From Paraburkholderia nodosa DSM 21604 (lineage in GTDB: Bacteria; Pseudomonadota; Gammaproteobacteria; Burkholderiales; Burkholderiaceae), in assembly GCF_000519185.1 (NCBI RefSeq), contig NZ_JAFA01000002.1:367003-431002 (forward strand): 64,000 nt of DNA. The letters run 5' to 3'. A model generated the notes under the pieces. The model worked only from the letters and a program-made list of their open reading frames with translations, had not been told where the DNA came from and made no database searches. Position numbers and translations under genes: made by a program. Of this stretch, positions 53,347-62,188 are shown piece by piece. Positions within the stretch are counted from its first letter, which is position 1; every line of letters starts with the position of its first letter.

Positions 53347-54933
53347 ATGGGTCTCTGGAATCTCTACTTCCTCGCCAAGCTGTACCTCTACTCGATCGGC
53401 ACGCTCAAGCCCGAGTGGTGGATGAACTTCGCCTTCGTCATCCTGCTGCTCGTGCCGCTGCACAACCGGTGGCTGCGTATTGCGCGCGATGTGATCGCCG
53501 TGATCGTGGGGATCGCCATTGCGTACCACGAGTCGAGCATGCCCGACATCGGCCGGGCGATCTCGCAGATCCCCGTGCTCCTCACCTTCACGCCCTCGTA
53601 CATGTTCGAGCTCACGCGGCGCGTGATTTCGCTTTCGATGGTCGTGTCGGCGGTGATCGCCGTGCTGCTCTACTACCTCATCAACCGCTGGGTGCGCGTG
53701 ACGACGCTCGTGCTGATCGCGCTCGTCGCCATGCCGGTCTGGCAGGGGGTGGGCACGTTCGTGGCGAACGCCACCGCCAACGCTTCGCTCGCCAGCAACG
53801 GCGACGAGGACGGCGGCACGGGCAAGAAGCGCGACGAGCAGTCGGGCAGCTACGACCAGCAGCTCGCGGCGTTCCGCGCCAACGAGGAAGGCCGGCACGT
53901 GAACTTCACGCCGCTCACCACCGATGCGAACGCCCAGTTCGACATCATCGTCGTGCACATCTGCTCGCTCTCGTGGGACGACATGGACGTCGTGAAGATG
54001 CGCAACAACCCGCTCTTCTCGCGCTTCGACTACATCTTTCAGAACTTCAGTTCCGCCGCGAGCTATAGCGGGCCCGCCGCGATCCGCGTGCTGCGCGCGA
54101 GCTGCGGGCAGGAGCCGCACAAGGCGCTCTACGACCCCGCGCCGCCCGAGTGCCACCTGTTCGTGCAGCTCGCGCAAGCGGGCTACAAGCCGCAGGCGCT
54201 GCTCAACCACAACGGCCGCTTCGACAATTTCCGCAGCACGGTGACCAATGAAATCGGCGTGCCGGGCGTGACGATTCCGTCGAACGACGGCCTGCCGGAA
54301 GCGATGAAAGAGTTCGACGGCTCGACACTGGTCGGCGACTACGACGTGCTCGCGCGCTGGTACAAGCAGCGCATCGCCGCCGGCGGCGGCCCGGTCGCGC
54401 TCTACTACAACACGGTCTCGATGCACGACGGCAACCGCCTGCCGCCTCCGAACACCAAGCTCACGAGCCTGCAGTCGTACCCGATCCGCCTGCAGAATCT
54501 GCTCGGCGACGTCGACAAGCTGATCAATCTCGTCGCGCAATCGGGTCGGCGCGCCGTCATCGTGTTCGTGCCCGAGCACGGCGCGGCGCTGCGCGGTGAA
54601 GAGAACCAGATTGCCGGCATGCGCGAGATCCCCACGCCGAACATCGTCCACGTGCCGGTGGGCGTGAAGGTGGTGGGTCTGCCGGCCGGCAGCGAGCACA
54701 CCGGCGGCGTGACGACGATCGACACGCCCACGAGCTATCTCGCGCTCGCGCAGCTGCTTTCGAATCTCGTGGCACACAGCCCGTTCGCCACCGGCGCGCC
54801 GCCGCTCGCGCAGTATGCGAACAACCTGCCGCAAACGCGCATGGTCGGCGAAAACGAAGGCACGGTGACGATGACGACGCCCACCGGTTATGTGATCCAT
54901 ACGCCGGACGGCGTGTGGGTGGAGGGCAAGTAA
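53347..54933 (+). CDS. bcsG: Cellulose phosphoethanolamine transferase BcsG
   Basis: 528 residues. Four or five N-terminal membrane helices (to about 140), a linker, and a periplasmic alkaline-phosphatase-like domain. The nucleophile is Ser241 in SYSGPAAIRVLRASCGQ and the paired cysteine is Cys206 in HICSLSW, equivalent to E. coli Ser278 and Cys243. The late EHGAALRGEENQ holds zinc ligands. It adds phosphoethanolamine to cellulose, so the product is probably modified cellulose. The stop overlaps the bcsR ATG (TAATG). Confidence 0.93.
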   Translation: MGLWNLYFLAKLYLYSIGTLKPEWWMNFAFVILLLVPLHNRWLRIARDVIAVIVGIAIAYHESSMPDIGRAISQIPVLLTFTPSYMFELTRRVISLSMVVSAVIAVLLYYLINRWVRVTTLVLIALVAMPVWQGVGTFVANATANASLASNGDEDGGTGKKRDEQSGSYDQQLAAFRANEEGRHVNFTPLTTDANAQFDIIVVHICSLSWDDMDVVKMRNNPLFSRFDYIFQNFSSAASYSGPAAIRVLRASCGQEPHKALYDPAPPECHLFVQLAQAGYKPQALLNHNGRFDNFRSTVTNEIGVPGVTIPSNDGLPEAMKEFDGSTLVGDYDVLARWYKQRIAAGGGPVALYYNTVSMHDGNRLPPPNTKLTSLQSYPIRLQNLLGDVDKLINLVAQSGRRAVIVFVPEHGAALRGEENQIAGMREIPTPNIVHVPVGVKVVGLPAGSEHTGGVTTIDTPTSYLALAQLLSNLVAHSPFATGAPPLAQYANNLPQTRMVGENEGTVTMTTPTGYVIHTPDGVWVEGK

Positions 54934-55142
54934 TGGCGATACGCTTGTGGGGGGCCGGTCGGCGTTCGCGCAGTGGTCCCGCGCTGCCGGGCGATATCGA
55001 TGCGCTCGCGCGTCTCGTCGAGGGCGTGGACCGCGAGCGTTATCTCGACGTTCAAGCCGAAGACGCCTGGCAGGCGGCCGCGAAGCGCTGGCCGCTCGTG
55101 GCAGCCGTGCTGGAGCTGCCGGTTGCCGGGGAAAAAGGCTGA
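54933..55142 (+). CDS. bcsR: Small cellulose biosynthesis protein BcsR
   Basis: 69 residues. The core DIDALARLVEGVDRERYLDV and the ending AAAKRWPLVAAVLELPV parallel the short E. coli BcsR (DIxAL ... LKRWPLLAEF). BcsR binds BcsQ in the regulatory complex. Here it is the last gene, whereas in E. coli it is first, directly ahead of bcsQ. The start codon overlaps the bcsG stop by one base. Confidence 0.75.
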   Translation: MAIRLWGAGRRSRSGPALPGDIDALARLVEGVDRERYLDVQAEDAWQAAAKRWPLVAAVLELPVAGEKG

Positions 55143-55171
55143 GTTAGCGCGAACTCGCCTCTGCGGCGCGA

Positions 55172-56059
55172 TCACGATCCGCCGTGCGCCACGCGTTGCG
55201 CGAGGACACAGCGCTCGAGCGGCATACAGGTCAGCGAGCGGCCCGTGGGTGCGATGTAGCGCCGTTCGAATGCCTCGGGTTCGGGATGGTCGAGCACGCG
55301 CCAGCCGTAGGGCGCGAGAAACGCGGGCAGCGTCTGCGGATCGAGGCCGAAGCGCCAGATCCGCTGCTGCTCCACGAAACGTCGATACATGGCGGGCGCG
55401 CCGTAAAGCTCGCGGCCTTCGAGAAAGTCCTGGCGCACGTAGGTCAGCGCGAGCCGGCTGCCCGGCGCGGCCGTCGAAAGAAAATCGAGTGTCGTGCGCA
55501 CGCTCGCTTCGTCCAGATACTGCGTGACACCTTCCCAGATGAAAAACGTGCGCCGCGTGCGTTCGTAGCCCTGCATGGCGAGCGCCGCCGCGATGGGTTC
55601 GTGCTCGAAGTCGATCGGAACGAGCCTGACATGCACAGGCACGTTGCCAAAGCGGGCCGCTACCCGCCGCCGCTTCGCCTCGATGTTCGCGGGCTGGTCC
55701 AGCTCCCATGCGGGCAGCGCCGGGCCAGGCTCCCGTCCTGGCCGGAAAGCACGCGTATCGAAGCCCGCGCCCAGGTTGACGAGCGCCTCTACGGGCGCCG
55801 ACGCGTCCTGCAGTGCCTCGTCGATATAGCGCTTGCGGCACAGCATGCCGCCCCAGAGGCCGGGATATTTCCGCTCGGTCGCCTGCATCATCCAGCGTGC
55901 GATACGCGGGCCACAGCAGGCCAGAAACGCTCGCGCCGCAGCCGGCAGAAAAGCGGCGGCAAGCGCATCGTCGACGATGCGCTCCGCGCGCGGCAGCTTT
56001 TGCTCGACGGCGACCAGCGTAGTGGGACCCGTGCCGGTGCGCGCCGCTTCGCGGGTCAT
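55172..56059 (-). CDS. Class I SAM-dependent methyltransferase (LCM/PPM family)
   Basis: 295 residues. SAM-binding block ALVNLGAGFDTRAFRPG near residue 92, followed by PAWELDQPANIEAKRR and FFIWEGVTQYLDEASVRTTL, hallmarks of the leucine carboxyl methyltransferase-like family found in actinobacteria and proteobacteria. Bacterial members methylate carboxyl or hydroxyl groups of small molecules; the target is unknown. It converges with the cellulose operon, 29 bases beyond bcsR, and follows the 82-residue gene by 12 bases. Confidence 0.85.
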   Translation of the reverse strand: MTREAARTGTGPTTLVAVEQKLPRAERIVDDALAAAFLPAAARAFLACCGPRIARWMMQATERKYPGLWGGMLCRKRYIDEALQDASAPVEALVNLGAGFDTRAFRPGREPGPALPAWELDQPANIEAKRRRVAARFGNVPVHVRLVPIDFEHEPIAAALAMQGYERTRRTFFIWEGVTQYLDEASVRTTLDFLSTAAPGSRLALTYVRQDFLEGRELYGAPAMYRRFVEQQRIWRFGLDPQTLPAFLAPYGWRVLDHPEPEAFERRYIAPTGRSLTCMPLERCVLAQRVAHGGS

Positions 56060-56071
56060 CGCGCCAGTTCC

Positions 56072-56320
56072 TCAGTGATCCTGATGATCCATCATCTGAC
56101 GCGCCTGGACGTCGGTAACCGTATCGAACAACGCCTCGGCACGCGCCAGTTCGTCCAGCGCGTGGTCGAGCCGCGATTGCGCGGCGCCATAGCCAAGCGG
56201 CGCTGCCACGTGGTCGTGGGCATCGGCACGCAGGGCGCGAAATGCCCGGTCGACGTTGCGGCTCGCCTCAAAAAAGCGTTGCGCGGCCTCGGCCTCTTGT
56301 GAAGGGATGTGAATCGCCAT
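56072..56320 (-). CDS. Hypothetical small protein
   Basis: 82 residues, no recognised family. It looks helical and soluble (EAEAAQRFFEASRNVDRAFR and SRLDHALDELARAEALFDTV), His-rich at the end (MMDHQDH). The ATG overlaps the tail of the upstream 298-residue gene by 53 bases, and GGAA lies about six bases ahead. It sits between that gene and the methyltransferase on one strand, so all three may be one transcript. Confidence 0.5.
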   Translation of the reverse strand: MAIHIPSQEAEAAQRFFEASRNVDRAFRALRADAHDHVAAPLGYGAAQSRLDHALDELARAEALFDTVTDVQARQMMDHQDH

Positions 56321-57164
56321 GGAAGAGTTCCATTGTGAGCTGTGTCCAGTCTCCCGCCCGGGAGACGTGGCGCGTTCTTGCGCCGCCAAGCCGTGAAGAC
56401 GCCGTGTGCTCGGCAGGCGGCACGTCGAAGAGATCGCGCGTGACGCCGCGCGCTTGCTGCGCGCAGGCCTCGCTGCGCACGCGTTTGGTGAGATCTGCGT
56501 AGGTGTCGAAGTCGCCCATGCGCGACGCCTCGTGAATGGCCGCGAGGTCGCGCGCCTTGACGAGCGTGGGCTGCGTGAGCCGCACAAAGTACGGCGCCTC
56601 CAGCTCCGCCGTGAACACGAGCGGATGGCTTTTGCCGCCCGCCTGGGCGGCGCGCTCAACGCAATCCACCACCACCGTGCCCTGCGAGCGTCCTGGCGGC
56701 TTCCCCGTGCTCACGCTGCGCAGCCGCTCCGGAACCACCCGCAGCGAACTGCCGACGCTCAGTTCAGTTGGCGAGACGCACACGAGCGCGTAGTGATGCT
56801 CGCGCCCGGCGCCCGAGGGCAGCGTGGCGCTGCTCGTGACGAACACGTGCTGCGGAAGCTGGCGCACCTGGCCGCTCGCATCGACCCACGCATTCCAGAC
56901 GACCACGGCGGCACGCTTGCCGCGCTTGTCTTGCGTGGCGCGCGGGCGGCTTGCCGCCGGCGAGAACAGGGCGAGAAGCGAACCGGTGCGCAGCGCGGCG
57001 ACTTGAGCGCTGCTGCCGAGCGACTGGCCGATGCCCCACAGGAAGCGCCCGCCGCCTTGCCGACGCTCCCACTCCTTGCGCAGGATCAGTGTGGGGAGAT
57101 CAACGCCAGCCTCTGGCCCGATGCGGGACCAGCAAAACGTGGGCGGTAGGTGTTTCAGTGCCAT
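56268..57164 (-). CDS. Uncharacterised protein, divergent from an HTH gene
   Basis: 298 residues from the ATG at 57162-57164, with GAGGAAG nine bases away. I do not recognise the family. The N-terminal block LPTLILRKEWERRQGGGRFL, followed by WGIGQSLG, looks like a conserved motif, and a beta-rich middle (HHYALVCVSPTELSVGSSLR) follows. No signal peptide or membrane segment is present. The last ~40 residues are Arg/Thr-rich and may be poorly ordered. It shares its promoter gap with a helix-turn-helix protein, a layout common for regulated accessory or stress modules. Confidence 0.65.
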   Translation of the reverse strand: MALKHLPPTFCWSRIGPEAGVDLPTLILRKEWERRQGGGRFLWGIGQSLGSSAQVAALRTGSLLALFSPAASRPRATQDKRGKRAAVVVWNAWVDASGQVRQLPQHVFVTSSATLPSGAGREHHYALVCVSPTELSVGSSLRVVPERLRSVSTGKPPGRSQGTVVVDCVERAAQAGGKSHPLVFTAELEAPYFVRLTQPTLVKARDLAAIHEASRMGDFDTYADLTKRVRSEACAQQARGVTRDLFDVPPAEHTASSRLGGARTRHVSRAGDWTQLTMELFHGDSHPFTRGRGRATLF

Positions 57165-57230
57165 CGACTTCCTCGGAATGCAGCCGCCCGCCGATTTTGA
57201 CGGGCAATTCAATAACCGTTACTGTATAGG

Positions 57231-57236
57231 TATAAT
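57231..57236 (+). promoter_or_regulatory. Perfect -10 box immediately before the HTH gene
   Basis: TATAAT at 57231-57236 would start transcription near 57243, at or next to the ATG at 57244. If used, the HTH gene mRNA would be leaderless. No good -35 at 17 bases is visible, so a regulator or other contacts may be needed. Confidence 0.45.
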
Positions 57237-57243
57237 GCATGAC

Positions 57244-57585
57244 ATGGAAGCCCCAGATACTTATTTTCCGGTGCAGGAACTGCTGCGGCGGTTATCGGAC
57301 GATTCACGCTCTGCCAGCGAAATTGCGCGGCTTTCCGGAGTCAGCCAGCCTACTGTCTCGCGTCTTCGCACGTCGAACGGGCGGCGGGTACGCCGGAGCG
57401 CGTCATTCAATAAGCTATGCAGTTTCTATGGCGTGCAGGCGCCGCCGTCCAGTCGTCACGCGGCCGCCTACAACGAATTGCTGCGCAATGCGATCGTCGA
57501 GGCGTGGGACGGCTCGGAAGAGCACGGCCGCGCGCTGCTCGTCGTCATCAAGGGATTGAAGGAACTGAGGGAACGGGCCGCGTAG
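57244..57585 (+). CDS. Helix-turn-helix DNA-binding protein
   Basis: 113 residues (116 from the ATG at 57235). Residues ~18-42 form a helix-turn-helix (SASEIARLSGVSQPTVSRLR) next to a basic arm NGRRVRRSASFNK. The C-terminal half is helical (AAAYNELLRNAIVEAWDGSE and LLVVIKGLKELRERAA) and may dimerise. It is short for a full regulator and resembles antitoxin- or phage-style repressors. The divergent 298-residue gene is its natural target. Confidence 0.7.
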   Translation: MEAPDTYFPVQELLRRLSDDSRSASEIARLSGVSQPTVSRLRTSNGRRVRRSASFNKLCSFYGVQAPPSSRHAAAYNELLRNAIVEAWDGSEEHGRALLVVIKGLKELRERAA

Positions 57586-57844
57586 ATTCGCCTGGGTGGG
57601 CTTAGGCGGCGTGTTGTGCACGAGGGCGCGAAAGGTAACCATCCATGGGAAATTCGCCGCGAATTTCGAGGCTACAGGGCCGCCACGAACCGTGCGGAGG
57701 CCATGACCGGCCGGCCAATCCCCATATGTGGCGACCTTTGCGTTTCCCTGTGCCGCGGGTGACTCAAACGTATGATGTGAGGGCACACACGCCAGCCGTC
57801 CGTGTGCAATGTTCGATACTTGCCACCAGAGCGCTGCCTCCATC

Positions 57845-58282
57845 ATGTCCGCCGACACTGCCCCCACCCACACGAATGCTCCCGCCACGCTGCGCGGCCA
57901 GTGCCTTTGCGGCGCCGTGCGCTACGCGGTAGCCAATGCGTTCCGCTACGCGTTCCATTGCCACTGCTCGCAGTGCCGCCGTGCCACGGGTTCCGCGTTC
58001 AAACCGTTCGCGGGCATCGAAAGCGAGGCGCTGCGACTCACCGGGGGCGCAGGGCAGACGCTGGTCTACGGCGATCCGCAGGCCGCCCACGACGTGCATT
58101 GCGGCCGCTGCGGCTCACTGCTCTATTCAGTCGTGCGCGAAGGAGCGTATGTGCACGTAACGCTCGGCACGCTGACCGATCCGCCGGACATCCGCCCCGC
58201 CGGCCATATCTTCGTGCGCTCGAAAGCGCCGTGGTTCGAGATTGCCGACTCGCTGCCCCAGTACGACGAATTCCCGCCCTGA
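57845..58282 (+). CDS. GFA family protein (glutathione-dependent formaldehyde-activating-like)
   Basis: 145 residues from the ATG at 57845. Zinc-binding cysteines are arranged as in the GFA/CENP-V fold: GQCLCGAVRY, HCHCSQCRRATG and HCGRCGSLL. The family binds glutathione adducts or aldehydes, but few members have proven activity. FKPFAGIESEALRLTGG and the ending HIFVRSKAPWFEIADSLPQ are typical. It appears to be a stand-alone gene. Confidence 0.88.
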   Translation: MSADTAPTHTNAPATLRGQCLCGAVRYAVANAFRYAFHCHCSQCRRATGSAFKPFAGIESEALRLTGGAGQTLVYGDPQAAHDVHCGRCGSLLYSVVREGAYVHVTLGTLTDPPDIRPAGHIFVRSKAPWFEIADSLPQYDEFPP

Positions 58283-58429
58283 CGCCGCGCGTGTCGTGTG
58301 CATCGCGTGACTTTCAGCAGGCGAGCATGGCAGCGGCCATACCGGTATCACTGTGCTACTGCCTGTGGTCGCGTTGATCGGCTAGTCTCGAAGCGTCCTT
58401 CCTCTTGTCACAAGAACGGCGAGCCCCAT

Positions 58430-59020
58430 ATGGACTCCATGACGATCGAGACGTACACGAGTGGCGCCGCAGGCTACGCAGCCGAATGGGCGAACCAGCC
58501 TGCGCCAGACGACCTCTATGCGCGTCTCATGCAGTATTTCCGACCCCAGGGAAGGACGGTGGACATCGGCTGCGGATCGGGGCGCGACGTGGCGTGGCTG
58601 AACGCCCATGGTTACCCCACCGCGGGCTACGACGCGTCGGAGGGTCTGATCGCAAAGGCCGCCACTGAACACCCGCAGTACGCCTTCGGTCTGGCCACGT
58701 TGCCTGAACTAAAGGGGGTGCCCGCCGCGAGCTTTGACAACGTCCTCTGCGAGACCGTGATCATGCATTTGCCTGTCGCGCAGATCGGCCCGGGCTGCCG
58801 CCGCCTCGTCGAACTGCTCGAGCCCGGCGGCGTGCTCTATCTGAGCTGGCGCATAACCGACGGCGACAGCGCGCGCGACCCAGCGGGACGTCTATATAGT
58901 GCGTTCGACCCGGCGCTCGTCACCGCCGCACTCGAGGGCATGACCATCGCGCTCGACGAGGAGGCGGTCAACCGGTCCTCCGGCAAACGCGTTCAACGGA
59001 TTGTCGCGATTCGCGCGTGA
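58430..59020 (+). CDS. Class I SAM-dependent methyltransferase
   Basis: 196 residues. Motif I TVDIGCGSGRDVAWLNAHGY near residues 43-62, acidic post-I GYDASEGLI, and a mid-domain FDNVLCETVIMHLP and LEPGGVLYLSWR. The length and N-terminus (YTSGAAGYAAEW) fit the methyltransferase type 11/12 group acting on small molecules. Start ATG at 58430. A gap of 412 bases follows before rpoD. Confidence 0.86.
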   Translation: MDSMTIETYTSGAAGYAAEWANQPAPDDLYARLMQYFRPQGRTVDIGCGSGRDVAWLNAHGYPTAGYDASEGLIAKAATEHPQYAFGLATLPELKGVPAASFDNVLCETVIMHLPVAQIGPGCRRLVELLEPGGVLYLSWRITDGDSARDPAGRLYSAFDPALVTAALEGMTIALDEEAVNRSSGKRVQRIVAIRA

Positions 59021-59432
59021 GCGCTGCCATGCATGGCGATCGGACAACGGGGAATTAGCGGGGAATAACAGCGCGTCATAGGCCAGGCGAGTGACAAATA
59101 CGTGAACTTCTCGCTTGAAAAATGGTCTAAGGGACTCATGTAGGAAATATGTAAGGCGGAGCGCTAGCAAACGGTACGACCCTGAAGGCGGACAATGTGC
59201 CGCAAACACGACGATTCGGGTTGCCTCGCATGCCGTAACGCACTACCATACGCGGTCTTTCTGCATTGCACGAAAATCCAGGCTGCCACGTCGTCAGACG
59301 TTTGGCGCTCGCTTGGCGGGACCGGCATGCGCCCCCGCCCACTCCCCTGCAATTTCGTCATCGCCAGGACGCCACGCCGCTGGCGCGTGACCTTTTTTGC
59401 CCTTGTCGGGCTATCCCTTCGAGGAGAATGTA
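59021..59432. promoter_or_regulatory. Upstream region of the rpoD homologue
   Basis: This 412-base gap holds no frame that looks coding. A run CTTTTTTGCCC at about 59391-59401 and the GAGGAG ribosome site (59421-59426) lie near its end. I find no convincing sigma-70 or heat-shock promoter by eye. Confidence 0.3.
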
Positions 59433-61415
59433 TTGACAAGCCATGACCGGGACGACGCGCTGACCTCGTCTGCCCGCCCCGCACGCCGCTCGTCCAAAGA
59501 CAAGACCGGCGATACGACGCCCATGGACGCAGGCTCGCAACTCGAAAAACGCCAGCATCAAATGCGGGCGCTCATCAAGCTCGGCCGCGAACGCGGTTAT
59601 CTGACCCACGCGGACATCAACGACCATCTGCCCGACAACTTCGCGCAGACGGCCGCGCTGGAAACGATCGTCGCCACGTTCAACGACATGGGCGTGCAGG
59701 TGTACGAACAGGCGCCCGACGCCGACACGCTGCTCCTGAACGAAGATTCCCGCGCCGACCGGCAGGCCGACGACGAAGCCGACGAAGAAGTCGAAGTCGC
59801 GCTCTCGACCGTCGACTCCGAATTCGGCCGCACGACCGACCCGGTGCGCATGTACATGCGCGAAATGGGTTCGAGCGAGCTGCTCACGCGCGCCGGCGAA
59901 ATCGAAGTGGCGAAGCGCATCGAAGACGGCCTCCAGGAAATGATCCAGGCGATCGCGGCATGCCCGTCGATCGTCGCGACCATCCTCGCCGACGCCGACC
60001 GCGTCGCGGCTGAAGCGATGCGCATCGACGAACTCGTCGACGGCATCGGCAGCGACGAAGCCGCGCAGGAACCCGCCACGGCGGCCGACGCAGACGCGAG
60101 CGAAGAAGTCGAAGTCCAGGCAGCGGAAGAAGAAGAGTCGGACGACTCGAGCGACGACGAAGACAGCGACGCCGACAACAGCAAGGCCAACGAAGCCCTG
60201 CTCGCGCAGCTGAAGGCAGACAGCCTCGCGATCTTCGCGCGCGTTCGCACGCTGTTCGAACAGATGGCCTGCACGTCGGACGCCAATGCGCGCGCCTCGG
60301 CTGCGGAGATGAAGATCTGCGCCGACATCCAGACGGAACTCGCGCCGATCCGCTTCACGGCTCGCACCATCGACCGCCTGTGCTCGCTGCTGCATGATCA
60401 GGTCGCGCAGATTCGCGCGATCGAGCGCAATGTGCTCTCCATCGTCGTCGATCGCTGCGGCATGCCGCGCGAAGCCTTCGTCGAGCAGTTCCCGGGCCAC
60501 GAAACCGATCTGGACTGGGGCGTGCGCGCCGCAGCCGCGTCGAGCAAGTACGGTCCCTCGATCGAGCGCAGCCTGCCGGCTATCCAGGCAGAGCAGCGCA
60601 AGCTCGCCGAGATCGAAGCGGCTGCATCGCTGTCGCTGCAGCAGATCAAGGCGATCAATCGCCGCATGACCGTCGCCGAATCGAAGATGCGTCAGGCGAA
60701 GGGCGAGATGGTCAAGGCCAACCTGCGTCTCGTGATCTCGATCGCGAAGAAGTACGTGAACCGCGGCATGCAGTTCCTCGACCTGATCCAGGAAGGCAAC
60801 ATCGGCCTGATGAAGGCGGTGGACAAGTTCGAATATCGCCGCGGCTGGAAGTTCTCGACGTACGCGACGTGGTGGGTGCGTCAGGCCGTGACGCGCGCGC
60901 TCGCCGACCAGGCGCGCACGATCCGCGTGCCGGTGCACATGATCGAAACGATCAACAAGCTCAACCGCATTTCGCGCGAGATCCTGCAGCAAACGGGCAT
61001 GGAAGCGCATCCGGCGGACCTCGCCGCGCGTATGGGCATGACCGAAGAGAAGGTGCGCGGCATCCTCAAGATCGCCAAGCAACCGGTCTCGCTCGAAAGC
61101 CCGGTAGGCGACGACGGCGACGCGACACTCGGCGACATGATCGAGGACGCAGGTTCGGCTTCGCCGGCCGATGCCGCGATCCACGCGAACATGCGCGCTG
61201 CCATCGACGAGGCGCTCAAGGCGCTCTCGCCGCGCGAAGCGAAGGTGCTGCGCATGCGCTACGGCATCGACACGACCTCGGACCACACGCTCGAGGAAGT
61301 GGGCAAGCAGTTCGACGTGACGCGCGAGCGTATCCGCCAGATCGAAAGCAAGGCGATGCGCAAGCTGATGCACCCGAGCCGCGCCGACAAGCTGCGTCCG
61401 TTCCTGGAGCGCTAA
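59433..61415 (+). CDS. rpoD: RNA polymerase primary sigma factor (sigma-70, RpoD family)
   Basis: 660 residues from TTG 59433, which has GAGGAG six bases upstream; ATG 59523 is an alternative. Region 1.1 ([20 protein letters not shown]), region 1.2 ([20 protein letters not shown]), an acidic insert around 215-250, then regions 2 ([40 protein letters not shown]), 3 and 4 ([35 protein letters not shown]). It directs core polymerase to -10/-35 promoters. The N-terminal half differs from the usual Burkholderia RpoD as I recall it, so it may be a second, replicon-specific copy. Confidence 0.9.
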   Translation: MTSHDRDDALTSSARPARRSSKDKTGDTTPMDAGSQLEKRQHQMRALIKLGRERGYLTHADINDHLPDNFAQTAALETIVATFNDMGVQVYEQAPDADTLLLNEDSRADRQADDEADEEVEVALSTVDSEFGRTTDPVRMYMREMGSSELLTRAGEIEVAKRIEDGLQEMIQAIAACPSIVATILADADRVAAEAMRIDELVDGIGSDEAAQEPATAADADASEEVEVQAAEEEESDDSSDDEDSDADNSKANEALLAQLKADSLAIFARVRTLFEQMACTSDANARASAAEMKICADIQTELAPIRFTARTIDRLCSLLHDQVAQIRAIERNVLSIVVDRCGMPREAFVEQFPGHETDLDWGVRAAAASSKYGPSIERSLPAIQAEQRKLAEIEAAASLSLQQIKAINRRMTVAESKMRQAKGEMVKANLRLVISIAKKYVNRGMQFLDLIQEGNIGLMKAVDKFEYRRGWKFSTYATWWVRQAVTRALADQARTIRVPVHMIETINKLNRISREILQQTGMEAHPADLAARMGMTEEKVRGILKIAKQPVSLESPVGDDGDATLGDMIEDAGSASPADAAIHANMRAAIDEALKALSPREAKVLRMRYGIDTTSDHTLEEVGKQFDVTRERIRQIESKAMRKLMHPSRADKLRPFLER

Positions 61416-61450
61416 GCAGTTTTATTGCTGCGCTCTCCGGAGCTGGATTG

Positions 61451-61490
61451 AAAAAAAGCCCGTCACCTTCCGGTGACGGGCTTTTTCTTT
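61451..61490. terminator. Bidirectional terminator between rpoD and the lipoprotein operon
   Basis: A 10-base stem GCCCGTCACC / GGTGACGGGC (61458-61467, 61472-61481) with a four-base loop. It is flanked by seven A on the left and CTTTTTCTTT on the right, so it works for rpoD (plus) and for the DUF799 gene operon (minus). Confidence 0.92.
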
Positions 61491-61508
61491 ATGCGACGCG
61501 AGTGCCGG

Positions 61509-62174
61509 TCAGTCCGTGCCGTACTTCGGCGAGTGCGGACCGTAGAGCAGGCCCGTCGGCGGGCCCGCGTGCAACAGACGGTAGCTCGTGATACCGGCGA
61601 TATCGTGGCTCTTGTCGGTGAGCGAATTCGCGATCTGCTTGACCGCCGCCATCACCAGCATGCCAATCAGGCCGCCGCCACTGCTGTTGTTGCCTTCGTT
61701 GCTGCTGGCGCTTGCCGCGCCTTGCCACAGCACCTTGCCGGTTTTCAGATCGACGAGTTTCGCCGTCGCCGTCACCACCGTCGCGCTGTCGATCACACGA
61801 TATTGCGTCCCGAATTGCGTGATCTTCGAGTACACGACCGCGTCGGCGCCGAAGATCTCGCGCAACTTCTCCGGCGGGGTCTGCTGGATGTCGCCCGCCG
61901 TCGTCAGTCCATTCTGCTTGAACGTTTCTTCCATGACCGCGACCGGAATCACGTAGTAGCCCGCCTCGGCGAGCGGCATTGTCATCTGGGAGAGCATGCT
62001 GTTCGACGCATTCACATCCGTCGTCGCATTGTCGGGCGGCAGTACGAGGATCGAGCGCGGGCGCGCATTCTTGAATGCCGTGTAGTCCGCGTGCTTGACC
62101 GGCTGTGCACAGGCGGCCAGCAATGCGAGCGCGGACAGGGCCAGCCAGAGCTTGAGAGTTGAAAATCTGGTCAT
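61509..62174 (-). CDS. DUF799 / GNA1162 family lipoprotein
   Basis: 221 residues. Lipoprotein signal (KLWLALSALALLAACAQ, lipobox LAAC). The mature part has the family block RPRSILVLPPDNATTDV and YYVIPVAVMEETFKQNGL. The Neisseria GNA1162 structure resembles TolB N-domain / nucleotide-binding folds, and the protein sits in the envelope. Here it is the last gene of a three-lipoprotein operon with CsgG-like and DUF4810 proteins, as in Neisseria. A terminator follows. Confidence 0.88.
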   Translation of the reverse strand: MTRFSTLKLWLALSALALLAACAQPVKHADYTAFKNARPRSILVLPPDNATTDVNASNSMLSQMTMPLAEAGYYVIPVAVMEETFKQNGLTTAGDIQQTPPEKLREIFGADAVVYSKITQFGTQYRVIDSATVVTATAKLVDLKTGKVLWQGAASASSNEGNNSSGGGLIGMLVMAAVKQIANSLTDKSHDIAGITSYRLLHAGPPTGLLYGPHSPKYGTD

Positions 62175-62188
62175 TTCGGTGCGCTCGC

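Noticed and set aside
55143..55171. Terminator for the cellulose operon
   Set aside because: The 29-base gap to the converging methyltransferase gene has no hairpin; the end may be Rho-dependent.
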